This document shows, piece by piece, positions 8,739-17,294 of a stretch of DNA of 64,000 nt. The notes under the pieces are model-generated. The model was not told where the DNA came from. It saw only the letters and a list, made by a program, of their open reading frames with translations, and did not search any database. Source of the DNA: Geobacter sp. GTDB lineage: Bacteria; Desulfobacterota; Desulfuromonadia; Geobacterales; DSM-12255. Position 1 is the first letter of the stretch; each line of letters begins with the position of its first letter. The stretch lies in NCBI GenBank assembly GCA_009684525.1, contig WKKR01000001.1, positions 372,001 through 436,000 of the forward strand, read 5' to 3'. Position numbers and translations under genes: made by a program.

Positions 8739-8761
8739 GGCACTGCTCCTTCTCCCTCCAA

Positions 8762-8944
8762 TCACGCATATGCAGAAAAACCGTAACTCGGATCAGGCTG
8801 TAGCTGTTGTACCTGCTGTGCGAGCATGTTAGCAACTTGGTTCTGACTGTCGGCAGCCTGTTTCAATGCCGCCATGCTGATTCCTTCCTGGGTCTTCGCC
8901 TGTGTCATCATCATGGCTGCCCCGGCAATTGCAGTTGTTTCCAT
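8762..8944 (-). CDS. YjfB-like putative motility protein
   Basis: 60 residues, helical and rich in Met, Gln and Ala, with the pattern METTAIAGAAMMMTQAKTQ...AALKQAADSQ that resembles the YjfB family of small putative motility proteins. No membrane segment or signal peptide is seen. ATG 8944 has a strong ribosome site (GGGAGGTG) and lies 20 bases after a FliA-type -10 element, which makes it the first gene of a two-gene unit with the rod-like protein. The family's molecular role is unknown. Confidence 0.65.
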   Translation of the reverse strand: METTAIAGAAMMMTQAKTQEGISMAALKQAADSQNQVANMLAQQVQQLQPDPSYGFSAYA

Positions 8945-8964
8945 ATCCACCTCCCTTGCGTTCC

Positions 8965-8991
8965 TTATCGGCTTAATAGGAAAAAAATGAA
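8965..8991 (-). promoter_or_regulatory. FliA (sigma28)-type promoter
   Basis: Read on the minus strand, an exact GCCGATAA -10 element (8965-8972) is preceded, after 11 bases, by TTCATTTT, which matches 5 of 8 bases of the E. coli sigma28 -35 consensus TAAAGTTT. Transcription would start about 8958, just before the YjfB-like gene. Use by a late-flagellar sigma factor agrees with both downstream genes. Confidence 0.6.
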
Positions 8992-9187
8992 GGGAATGTT
9001 TGCAATCCATCACTATCTGTTGCAATATTAGTCATTGCAAATTATTGACAAATAATTAAAAAATAGGTTTGCTTGACCAATGCAGTCTGGATTGATGCGC
9101 AGGTAAATGTGTGACACGAGTCAGCGGTCGCAAGCATCCTAAATTACAGTTGTGTTTGTCGAATTTAATTGAAATCGGGGAGGGGAT

Positions 9188-12100
9188 ATGATCAAGAGGG
9201 CACTGTTAGTGTGGGGAGTCATCTGTATCGCGTCAATGGTCTCTGCATCGGGTTCGGGCTGGATGTCGGCAGTCCATGCTGCTGTCCTTCCCCAGGCCCA
9301 TGATTTCGGGCCGCAGTATATCAATGCCACACCGGCAACCAGCACCTTCACGATCAGTAATAGCGGGACTTCACCGTTAACGGTTCAATCCATCACCCTT
9401 TCAGGAACTGATCCCGGAGCGTTCAGCGTTGTTTCCGGTACCTGCGCCACGCTTACCCCTACCATCGAACCGGGTGGAAACTGTACTGTTCTGGCCTCGT
9501 TTGTCCCTGTGGTAGCGGGTACGATGAGCGCGACAATCGATATTGCGACTGACGACCTTGCCACTCCGCAGGTAAGTGTCTCGCTTTCCGGCACCGGAGT
9601 TCTGCAATATTATGCCCTGAACGTGCATCTCCTGGGTGATGGCAGTGGGGTGGTCCATTCTCAGCCTCTGCCGGATCTGTCCTGTTCCTCCGGCATCTGC
9701 AGCCGGCCGTATGCCTTTGGTACGGTAGTTTCGTTAACCGCCCAGCCGGATCTGTCGTCTCTCTTTGCCGGCTGGAACGGGTGCGACAATGTATCCGGTA
9801 CCGTTTGTACGGTGTCTCTGAACAGAGCCCGCGACGTCAGCGTTTCCTTCAATCGTGACATGTCGCTGGCAAACTACCTCTGGATGAAGGCCGGACCCAA
9901 CGCCGGCACCATTTCTACGCTGGCCATCTCGCCGGTATTTGCCGCGGACAGGACCATTTTTGCCGGTACTCCGGGCGGGGTGTTCAGGTCAACCTCTGCC
10001 GGTGCGTCATGGACTTCCGTGAACAATGGCCTGGCGAGTCTTTCGATTCGGCATGTTGCCGTATCTCCGGGATTCGCCGTTGACGGAACGGTCTATGCTG
10101 CCACTGCCTCAGGGCTGTTTGTGAGTCAGGACGACGGTTCGGTATGGTCTCCGGTCGGGAATGGGATCACATCCCTGGATGTGACTGCGGTAGCCCTGTC
10201 TCCGGGGTTTCTCGCGGATCAGACCCTCTATGCCGGCACGCCTGCGGGGATTTTCCGTTCAACTGACGGCGGGAGATCATGGAGCCCGGTAACCGCGGGG
10301 GTTGCTACTCCTTCTATCCGCGCCATTGCCCTTTCTCCTGCCTATGTAGACGACGGGACCCTGGTGGTTGCCACAACTGCTGGCGTCTACCTGTCCAGCA
10401 ACCGTGGCGAGACCTGGGCGCTCGTGGGGAACGGACTTGCTTCCAGTGACGTGCTCGCGGTTGCCGTGTCACCTGCTTATGTCTCGGATGCAACCGTCTA
10501 TGCAGGCACGGCTCTGGGAGGGGTCTATCGGTTTGACCCGCCAAGCGGAGAGTGGATTGTCCTCGGACCGGGGACGCTGCCGTCACGTATCATGGCCCTC
10601 GCGATTTCCCCGGGATTTGCTACGGATCAAACCGTGTATGCAGGGACAGAAAGCGGTGTCTACCGGACAACCGATGCCGGTTCGAGCTGGACAGAGCATG
10701 GACTCCTCAACTGGGGCAGTCGGTCTGTTGCGGCGCTGGCTGTGTCGCCCGGTTTTGCCACAGACCAGATGGTCTATGCCGGTACCTCGGGGAGCGGTAT
10801 CCTCCTCTCCAATGATGCCGGATCGTTCTGGTTTGTGCAAAATACAGGGATGGTCGCCTCGCAGGTTAAAGCGGTCGCATATTCACCGGCGTACGACAGC
10901 GATCAGACGGCATTTGCCGCGGTCACGGGCGGGGTCTATCGCACCACGAACAGGGGAGCCACCTGGCTGGTGAGCGTAACGGGCATCGACGACATGAATC
11001 TTGATACCGTTGCCGTATCGCCGTTGTATGCCTCGGACAGCACCGTCTTTGCCGGCGGATCGGGAGGGGTCTACCGCTCCGTAAATGGCGGTGTTTCATG
11101 GTCTCTGGTCAAGGGGGGGATCGCCGTGCGCTCACTGGCCCTGTCACCAGCCTACGGAAGCGATAGAATCATCTATGCCGGTACGGCTGGCTCGGGCATC
11201 TTCAGGTCCAGTAACGGTGGAGATTCGTGGGACATGGTGAACGATGGCCTGGGGAGCCAGGAGATATCAACCGTAACCTTTTCTCCTGCCTATTCGACGG
11301 ATGGTACCGTCTTTGCCGCAACTGGCTCTGGTGTCTATCGCCTTGCAAACGGCAGCGGTTGGGAGCCACTCAGTGCTGGCAAGGTTCCTGGCGGCGACAG
11401 CCAGATCCGCTGCCTGGTGGTTTCTCCGGATTATCAGCACGACACGACACTCTACGCCGGCACGGCAGAATATGGCATCCTCTTCACGTCCGATGGCGGG
11501 TTGACCTGGACCCCAGTCAGCAGCGGACTCACGAACCTTGATGTGCAGTCGCTCGCCATAAGCAGGTCCTTTGCCACCGATCGGGTACTCTTTGCCGCCA
11601 CTGCAGGCGGTGTCTTCAGGACGACCACTGCCGGCACCGTCTGGGTGCCATACTCCAACGGCCTGGACAATCCGGATATCAGTGCCATTGCCGTTTCACC
11701 CGTCTATGTTAACGATCAGCAGGTCTTTGCCGGCAGCAACGGGAGCGGGATTTCCCGACTGGTCATTTCAGAGCCGGAAATTGCCGTAAACCCCACGTCA
11801 GTGCAGTTTGGCACTATTGCACTGCCCGGAGCTTCGACTGTACAGTCCATCAACCTCGCCAATACCGGTGTGGTCGATCTGGCGATCAGCGCGATTTCGC
11901 TTTCCGGAGCGGATTCGACACAGTTTGCGCTCAGCCTGGGCAGCTGTCCTTCCTTTTCGCCGACCCTGACGCCGGGTACCAGCTGCACGGTCAATCTTTC
12001 ATTCGTCCCGTCGGCAATCGGCAGCAAAATGGCGGAGCTGCTCATCGCATCCGATGCCAAGGCTTCTCCGCTGAAAAGCGTGATTTTGAGCGGGACCGCC

Positions 12101-13930
12101 ATTGATCCTCCCCCGATCGGCACGATTCAGATCAATGCCGGCGCCTCGGTGACGGTTTCTCCGGAGGTTGTCCTGGCACTGAACGCCTTTGACACGTACG
12201 GCACGGTTGTCGAGATGCGATTCAGCAATAACGGGCTCACCTGGAGCGACTGGCAGCTCTATGGCTCTTCGGCAGACTGGACCCTTTCGCTTCTGGGGGG
12301 TGACGGCAGCAAGACGGTATTCGTCCAATACCGGGACAATGCCGCTAACGTGTCGCAGAGTTCGCAGGCAAGCATAATCCTTGAATCCACGGCTCCGATT
12401 GCCATAATCACTGCCATGCCGGCTCCCTATTACAATGCTGCGGCAGGCTTCTTCGAGTTTGATGCCAATGAGCCGGCAACATTCAGCTGCCAGATCGATG
12501 AAGAACCGTGGACGAGTTGCACAAGCCCCTTTGTCTTTAGCGGCCGTCCGGATGGCGCTCACAGCTTCGGCGTGCGTGCCATCGATACGGTTGGCAATCT
12601 GGGGATGACAGCCAGCTATTCGTGGATAATCGACACGATCACGCCGGATACCGCCATCGATGCGACTCCTCCGGCACTTTCCAGGTCGAGCAGTGCCGGC
12701 TTCGTCTTCAGCTCATCCGAGTCCGGAGCGACCTTCCAATGCAAGCTGGATACCGGGACATGGGCAGCCTGCCTGAATCCATATACCCTGACCGGCCTCC
12801 CCGCCGGCAGCCATAGCATTGCCGTCCGCGCACAGGATCTTTCCGGCAATCTCGATGCCACCCCGGCATCCTACAGTTGGTCGATCGACCTGACCCCACC
12901 GACGACAACCCTGACCGGAAGGCCTGCCAACCCCACGAACCTGGCGTCTGGCAGCTTCACCTTCTCTGCTGATGAGCCGGACACCTCCTTTGCCTGCAGC
13001 CTGGATGGGGCTGCCTGGACACCCTGTACCAGCCCGTTCTCCGTCACCGGCCTGGCTGAAGGGAGCCATCTCTTCAGTATCCGTGCAACGGATCTTGCCG
13101 GGAACATCGAGACAGCGCCTCTTTCCTACTCCTGGTCAGTGGATCTTACCCCGCCAATCTCTTCCATTAGCGGAAAACCGGCAAACCCGAGCCCTCTGTC
13201 GAATGCAACTTTTACCTTCGGCGCCAATGAGACGGGTGCAACATTCGAGTGCAGCCTGGATGGCGGCGCCTGGGCTCTTTGCACGAGCCCGACGTCATAC
13301 CCGGCACTTGCCGACGTCGCTCATACCTTTAGCGTGCGTGCCCACGACCCGGCCGGAAACTCCGAGATAACGCCACCTGCCTACTCCTGGTCCATTGACA
13401 CGGTCCCACCCGACACGTCCATCACTGCCAAGCCGTCAAACCCGGCGAACTCGGTCAGTGCCACCTTCTCCTTTACGGCAACGGAAGCCGGCGGGACCTT
13501 CCAGTGCAGCATCGACAGCGGCGGATGGTTAAATTGCGCCAGCCCGTTTACCGTGAACGGACTTGCCAATGGAAGTCATACCTTCAGCGTCAGGGGAGCG
13601 GACGTGGCGGGCAATGTCGATGCCACCCCGGCGAGCTACACCTGGAGCGTGGATGCAACAGTCAGTCAGAGTGTGGTGGTGCAACAGACAGGTGGCTATT
13701 TCACCAGCATCTCTACCGCTCTGGGGGGGGTGCCGGCAGGTTCCGCAACGGTTCTCGTTCAGTCCGTCGATTTCGTGGAAGATGTGATTGTGAACCGCTG
13801 CGGCGAGACGATTACCCTGAGAGGGGGTTATCTATCTGATTTTTCGGCACAGACGGGGATGACCACCCTCTACGGTTCAATGAATGTTGCGTGCGGGACA
13901 CTCATTGTCGATGGTTTCGTCATCAGGTAG
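9188..13930 (+). CDS. Very large secreted protein: HYDIN-type, 14 beta-propeller-type and 5 Ig-like repeats
   Basis: 1580 residues after a strong ribosome site (GGGGAGGGG). A signal peptide covers about residues 1-33. Then come a choice-of-anchor/HYDIN-like domain (34-138), a Cys-containing InlB-B-like repeat (139-222), 14 tandem BNR/sortilin-like blades of about 40-45 residues with the core SPxFxxDxTxxAGT (241-860), a second HYDIN-like domain (865-972), a fibronectin-like segment (977-1065), five Ig-like repeats of about 84 residues each with a paired Cys-Trp-x2-Cys core (1069-1491), and a tail containing a TLRGGY motif. No catalytic motif or membrane anchor is visible. An extracellular adhesive or scaffold role is inferred. 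It stands alone between two terminators. Confidence 0.8.
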   Translation: MIKRALLVWGVICIASMVSASGSGWMSAVHAAVLPQAHDFGPQYINATPATSTFTISNSGTSPLTVQSITLSGTDPGAFSVVSGTCATLTPTIEPGGNCTVLASFVPVVAGTMSATIDIATDDLATPQVSVSLSGTGVLQYYALNVHLLGDGSGVVHSQPLPDLSCSSGICSRPYAFGTVVSLTAQPDLSSLFAGWNGCDNVSGTVCTVSLNRARDVSVSFNRDMSLANYLWMKAGPNAGTISTLAISPVFAADRTIFAGTPGGVFRSTSAGASWTSVNNGLASLSIRHVAVSPGFAVDGTVYAATASGLFVSQDDGSVWSPVGNGITSLDVTAVALSPGFLADQTLYAGTPAGIFRSTDGGRSWSPVTAGVATPSIRAIALSPAYVDDGTLVVATTAGVYLSSNRGETWALVGNGLASSDVLAVAVSPAYVSDATVYAGTALGGVYRFDPPSGEWIVLGPGTLPSRIMALAISPGFATDQTVYAGTESGVYRTTDAGSSWTEHGLLNWGSRSVAALAVSPGFATDQMVYAGTSGSGILLSNDAGSFWFVQNTGMVASQVKAVAYSPAYDSDQTAFAAVTGGVYRTTNRGATWLVSVTGIDDMNLDTVAVSPLYASDSTVFAGGSGGVYRSVNGGVSWSLVKGGIAVRSLALSPAYGSDRIIYAGTAGSGIFRSSNGGDSWDMVNDGLGSQEISTVTFSPAYSTDGTVFAATGSGVYRLANGSGWEPLSAGKVPGGDSQIRCLVVSPDYQHDTTLYAGTAEYGILFTSDGGLTWTPVSSGLTNLDVQSLAISRSFATDRVLFAATAGGVFRTTTAGTVWVPYSNGLDNPDISAIAVSPVYVNDQQVFAGSNGSGISRLVISEPEIAVNPTSVQFGTIALPGASTVQSINLANTGVVDLAISAISLSGADSTQFALSLGSCPSFSPTLTPGTSCTVNLSFVPSAIGSKMAELLIASDAKASPLKSVILSGTAIDPPPIGTIQINAGASVTVSPEVVLALNAFDTYGTVVEMRFSNNGLTWSDWQLYGSSADWTLSLLGGDGSKTVFVQYRDNAANVSQSSQASIILESTAPIAIITAMPAPYYNAAAGFFEFDANEPATFSCQIDEEPWTSCTSPFVFSGRPDGAHSFGVRAIDTVGNLGMTASYSWIIDTITPDTAIDATPPALSRSSSAGFVFSSSESGATFQCKLDTGTWAACLNPYTLTGLPAGSHSIAVRAQDLSGNLDATPASYSWSIDLTPPTTTLTGRPANPTNLASGSFTFSADEPDTSFACSLDGAAWTPCTSPFSVTGLAEGSHLFSIRATDLAGNIETAPLSYSWSVDLTPPISSISGKPANPSPLSNATFTFGANETGATFECSLDGGAWALCTSPTSYPALADVAHTFSVRAHDPAGNSEITPPAYSWSIDTVPPDTSITAKPSNPANSVSATFSFTATEAGGTFQCSIDSGGWLNCASPFTVNGLANGSHTFSVRGADVAGNVDATPASYTWSVDATVSQSVVVQQTGGYFTSISTALGGVPAGSATVLVQSVDFVEDVIVNRCGETITLRGGYLSDFSAQTGMTTLYGSMNVACGTLIVDGFVIR

Positions 13931-13952
13931 CAGTTGGATTGTCGACGACAAA

Positions 13953-13987
13953 ATAAAGGCCGCCTTCTGCATGGAGGCGGCCTTTAT
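13953..13987. terminator. Bidirectional terminator
   Basis: Perfect 13-base arms (ATAAAGGCCGCCT / AGGCGGCCTTTAT) with a 9-base loop lie between convergent genes. The minus-strand side continues as CCTTTATTTTG, a fair T-run for ending the biotin operon; the plus side ends the large secreted protein gene. Confidence 0.85.
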
Positions 13988-13990
13988 CAT

Positions 13991-15379
13991 TCAGGGGAAC
14001 GGGCTCGATGGTTCCTGATCGCAGATTGACCGAATCGATTGCTCAATACCGTCCATGAGGAAGGCAAGCTCGTCGAGAGAGATGACCAGGGGGGGGAAGA
14101 TGACAATGGTATTGCCGAGCGGGCGAAGGAACAGGCCGTGCTTTCTCGCTTCGAGGCAGACTTGTACGCCGACACGTTCCTCCCAAGCATAGGGCTCACG
14201 CGAGTCCTTGTTCCTGACCAGCTCGATGCCGCCGATCATGCCCGACTGGCGGACATCGCCCACATGTGGCCGGTGCGACAGCTCAGTGAGCCGCGAGCCA
14301 AGGTATGCAATCTTTTGGGGAAGGGATTCGAGGAGTTGCGTGGATTCAAACAGATCCAGGCTGGCCAGGGCGGCGGCACAGCCGAGCGGGTTGCCGGTGA
14401 AGGTGTGCCCATGGAAAAAGGTCTTGAGCTCGCTGTACTCTCCCAGAAAAGCGCCATATACCTCTTCGGTGGCCAGGGTTGCCGCCAGGGGGAGGTATCC
14501 GCCGGTAATCCCCTTGGAGAGGGCCATGATATCCGGGGTCACAGCCTCCTGTTGGCAGGCGAACATGGTCCCTGTCCGGCCGAATCCGACGGCGACCTCA
14601 TCGGCGACCATCAGGATATCGTAGCGGCTGCAGAGTTCCCGCACCTGCTTCAGGAAGCCGGGAGGTTGGACAATCATGCCGCCGGCCCCCTGGACCAGAG
14701 GCTCTATCACCAGCCCGGCAGTTTCTCCGGCATGGGCCTCCATGAGTCGTTCCAATTCCTGCAGGCACTGAAGATCACAGCGGGTGTGATTCCGCTCCAC
14801 GCAGATCTCGCAGCGATAGCAGTAAGGGGAGGGCGCCTGGATGGTCTGGAACAGAAGCGGCCGGAACACGGCGTGAAAGATGTCGATCCCGCCGACGCTG
14901 ACTGCCCCCAGGGTGTCGCCGTGGTAGGCGTTTTTGAAGGAGATGAAGCGTTGTTTTTCCGGTTGTCCCCGGTGCTGCCAGTACTGGAACGCCATCTTGA
15001 TGCCGATCTCCACTGCCGTTGAACCGTTGTCGGAATAAAAGACCCTGGTGAGTTCTGTCGGTGCCAGATCTGCAAGCCGCTTGGCCAGCAATGCGGCCTT
15101 TTCGTTGGTGAGCCCGAGCAGGGTGGAGTGCTCGATCCGGTCCAGCTGGTCCTTGATGGCGGCATTGATCTCGGGAACCGCATGGCCGTGGACATTTGTC
15201 CAGAGGGAGCCGACTCCGTCCAGCAGGCGATTGTCTTCGCTGTCGACGAGCCAGCACCCCTCGCCGCGGACGATGACCGGCGGTTCGCTCGCTTCCCATT
15301 CCCGCATCTGGGTAAACGGGTGCCAGATGTGGTCCCGGTCGTATGCCTGCAGGGTGGCGGTTGAAATCGGTTTACTCAA
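13991..15379 (-). CDS. bioA: Adenosylmethionine-8-amino-7-oxononanoate aminotransferase
   Basis: 462 residues from a TTG start at 15379 that overlaps the bioD stop by 8 bases, with AAGGAG 8 bases before it; no ATG or GTG lies between that site and the conserved start of the protein. This class III PLP aminotransferase moves the amino group of S-adenosylmethionine to KAPA to give DAPA, the third step of biotin ring assembly. Typical features are HIWHPFTQM at the N-terminus, the YHGDTLGAVSVGG segment, and SKGITGGYLPLAAT holding the PLP lysine. It is the last gene of bioB-bioD-bioA. Confidence 0.95.
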   Translation of the reverse strand: MSKPISTATLQAYDRDHIWHPFTQMREWEASEPPVIVRGEGCWLVDSEDNRLLDGVGSLWTNVHGHAVPEINAAIKDQLDRIEHSTLLGLTNEKAALLAKRLADLAPTELTRVFYSDNGSTAVEIGIKMAFQYWQHRGQPEKQRFISFKNAYHGDTLGAVSVGGIDIFHAVFRPLLFQTIQAPSPYCYRCEICVERNHTRCDLQCLQELERLMEAHAGETAGLVIEPLVQGAGGMIVQPPGFLKQVRELCSRYDILMVADEVAVGFGRTGTMFACQQEAVTPDIMALSKGITGGYLPLAATLATEEVYGAFLGEYSELKTFFHGHTFTGNPLGCAAALASLDLFESTQLLESLPQKIAYLGSRLTELSHRPHVGDVRQSGMIGGIELVRNKDSREPYAWEERVGVQVCLEARKHGLFLRPLGNTIVIFPPLVISLDELAFLMDGIEQSIRSICDQEPSSPFP

Positions 15380-16097
15380 AGCCGAGCTCCTTGAGAAGAA
15401 ATGGGGTGAGCAGGTGGGGGATGAGCTGCTCCACCAGCAGTTCGACAAGCCTTTTGGGCTCGTCCGCATCTACTTTGGGGAATACGCCGAGGATGGGGGC
15501 GCTGGCAAGCGATCCCAGGAGGTGAGGGGCGTACGATTCGACTTTGTCCGGCTGAGCGGGGTAGTTGTTGATGATGATGCCGGCAACGGCTATCCCCATC
15601 TGTTTTGCCGCATAGGTGGTCAGCAGGGTATGGTTGATGGTGCCGAGATTCGGGCGGGTCACCACCAGCGTCGGCAGCTGCAGGTCGTTGATGAGGTCTG
15701 CGATCAGAAGGCCGCCGGCCAGAGGGACCATCAGCCCCCCGGCGCCTTCGACGATGACGAAATCGTGTTGTCGGGCCAGCCGCTCGTAGGCCTCCCTGAT
15801 CCGGCTGAATTCGATGCGCACGCCTTCATGGGAAGCAGCTTCCGATGGGGCAATGGGGTCGGCAAAGAGATAGGGTGCGTTATCCGGGGTCACCGACGAC
15901 GCACCGGCTGCCCAGACAAGGAGTTCGGCGTCGTCAGAGACGAGTCGGCCATCCCGGCTGCTGCAGCCGCTGGTTACCGGTTTCATGATTCCCACATTGA
16001 TGCCACGCAGCATGAGGATTCTCGCCAGCGCAGCTGCGGCTATGGTCTTTCCCACGCCGGTGTCGGTTCCGGTTATGAAGATCCCCTTTTCAGGCAT
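15372..16097 (-). CDS. bioD: Dethiobiotin synthetase
   Basis: 241 residues. The P-loop GTDTGVGKT is at residues 10-18 and the second conserved stretch VEGAGGLMVP lies near residue 115. The enzyme closes the ureido ring of DAPA with CO2 and ATP to make dethiobiotin. It overlaps bioB by 8 bases and bioA by 8 bases, so the three proteins are probably translated in a coupled way. Confidence 0.96.
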   Translation of the reverse strand: MPEKGIFITGTDTGVGKTIAAAALARILMLRGINVGIMKPVTSGCSSRDGRLVSDDAELLVWAAGASSVTPDNAPYLFADPIAPSEAASHEGVRIEFSRIREAYERLARQHDFVIVEGAGGLMVPLAGGLLIADLINDLQLPTLVVTRPNLGTINHTLLTTYAAKQMGIAVAGIIINNYPAQPDKVESYAPHLLGSLASAPILGVFPKVDADEPKRLVELLVEQLIPHLLTPFLLKELGFE

Positions 16098-17079
16098 GGC
16101 ACTCCTCCAATGTTAGATTCAGGTCTTGCAGCATGATACGGTCTTGCTCCGCCGACCTGCCGGAGGTCGTCAGGTAGTTGCCGATCATGGTGCCGCTGGC
16201 GCCGGCAAAAAAGATCCATGATTGCAGGTCGCGCAGGTTGTGTTCCCGCCCGCCGCAGATGGAAATCTGCCGGTCCGGCAGGATCAGACGGAAGAGGGCA
16301 ATGGCCTGGAGGCACTCCAGGGGGGTGATGAACGAAGCTTCTCCCAAGCGCGTCCCCTTGATCGGGTTGAGGAAGTTGAGCGGTACCGAGTCCACTCCCA
16401 GATCCCTGATGGTGAAGGCCAGTTCGATACGCTGGTTCACACTTTCGCCCAGACCGAGGATGCCGCCGCAGCAGACGCGCAGGCCGGCCTCTTTTACCGC
16501 CCGCACGGTTGTGACGTCGTCATCGTAGCTGTGAGTGGTGCAGACCTGGGGGAAAAAACTCCGGCTCGTCTCCAGGTTGTGATGATAGGTGCCGGCACCG
16601 GCATCCTTGAGCAGGAGGGCCGTATCGCGATCTATGATACCTAGCGAGCAGGCAGGGGTAATGCCGGTTTCCTGCCTGATGCGCTTGAGCGCACGGATGA
16701 TCCTGTCGAGCTCCGCGCCAGCGCCGATGCCGGAACCGCTGGTTACGATGCCGAAGCAGTCCGAACCTTCCTGATCGGCCTTTATGGCCGCGGATACGAT
16801 ATCCTCCTCGTCGACAAGGGGGAATTCGGGGGCACCGGTCGCGTGATGGGCCGACTGGGCACAGAATGAGCAATTTTCAGGGCAGCGGCCGGATTTGGCA
16901 TTGATGATGGAACAGAGATGAACCGATTGACCGAGAAAATGGTCGCGGACACGTGAAGCTGCAAGAAAAAGTTCGAACAGATCGGTCCCCGCCCGTAGAG
17001 CGAGCTGCTCTGCCTCGTTTTCGCTGATGGCACCACCGGCGATGATCCGCTGAGTGATTTCGGAAAGTTTGTCGTTCAT
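16090..17079 (-). CDS. bioB: Biotin synthase
   Basis: 329 residues, radical SAM. The [4Fe-4S] cysteines are Cys66, Cys70 and Cys73 in RCPENCSFC, and the further Cys in CSIINAKSG and the Arg in YLTTSGRS match the [2Fe-2S] sulfur-donor site of the family. It inserts sulfur into dethiobiotin. ATG 17079 has a GGAGG site. It is the first gene of the operon; an inverted repeat like a BirA operator lies 40-70 bases upstream. Confidence 0.96.
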   Translation of the reverse strand: MNDKLSEITQRIIAGGAISENEAEQLALRAGTDLFELFLAASRVRDHFLGQSVHLCSIINAKSGRCPENCSFCAQSAHHATGAPEFPLVDEEDIVSAAIKADQEGSDCFGIVTSGSGIGAGAELDRIIRALKRIRQETGITPACSLGIIDRDTALLLKDAGAGTYHHNLETSRSFFPQVCTTHSYDDDVTTVRAVKEAGLRVCCGGILGLGESVNQRIELAFTIRDLGVDSVPLNFLNPIKGTRLGEASFITPLECLQAIALFRLILPDRQISICGGREHNLRDLQSWIFFAGASGTMIGNYLTTSGRSAEQDRIMLQDLNLTLEECHA

Positions 17080-17118
17080 GGAACCTCCGCAACTGATCTA
17101 TCATGGCCGGATTTTTTA

Positions 17119-17150
17119 TGTCAACTCAAAAAGCTTTCCAGGTTGACCAA
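17119..17150 (-). promoter_or_regulatory. BirA-type operator overlapping the bio promoter
   Basis: On the minus strand GTCAACC and AGTTGAC are separated by exactly 14 bases, the layout known for bacterial biotin-repressor sites (WTGTWAACC-N14/15-GGTTWACAW). The right half contains TTGACA, a perfect -35, so a bound repressor would block RNA polymerase. The matching -10, 17 bases on, is poor (ATAGAT). Whether this genome's BirA has a DNA-binding domain cannot be seen here. Confidence 0.6.
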
Positions 17151-17197
17151 TCCGCGATAAAATCACTGATCAGGCCGGTGAAGATGTAAAAAAATAC

Positions 17198-17226
17198 TTG
17201 CATTTTCCTCTTGCCGATGCTACAAA
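17198..17226 (+). promoter_or_regulatory. Probable promoter of the rimP-nusA-infB operon
   Basis: TTGCAT (17198-17203) and TACAAA (17221-17226) are 17 bases apart. The match is moderate (3/6 and 4/6), but the position, ahead of a leader terminator and rimP, is right. The start would be near 17233. Confidence 0.45.
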
Positions 17227-17251
17227 ACACCCACAATTCATGTTCACTACT

Positions 17252-17284
17252 AAAAAGTGAGCTCTTCCGGCTCACTTTTTTTTT
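17252..17284 (+). terminator. Leader terminator or attenuator before rimP
   Basis: AAAAAGTGAGC and GCTCACTTTTT pair perfectly around a 7-base loop and are followed by T to 17284, a textbook intrinsic terminator 10 bases before rimP. The only plus-strand promoter visible upstream is the one at 17198-17226, so the hairpin sits inside the leader of the operon that encodes NusA. The minus strand also has a TTTTT end. Confidence 0.75.
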
Positions 17285-17294
17285 GGACTTACGG

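Noticed and set aside
8945-9187. A cyclic-di-GMP (GEMM) riboswitch before the giant secreted protein, as is often seen in Geobacter
   Set aside because: The conserved GEMM core and its paired helices were looked for and not found in this stretch.
13991-15469. ATG start for bioA at 15469
   Set aside because: It would place 30 unrelated residues, read from within bioD, in front of the conserved N-terminus; the TTG at 15379 with AAGGAG fits better.
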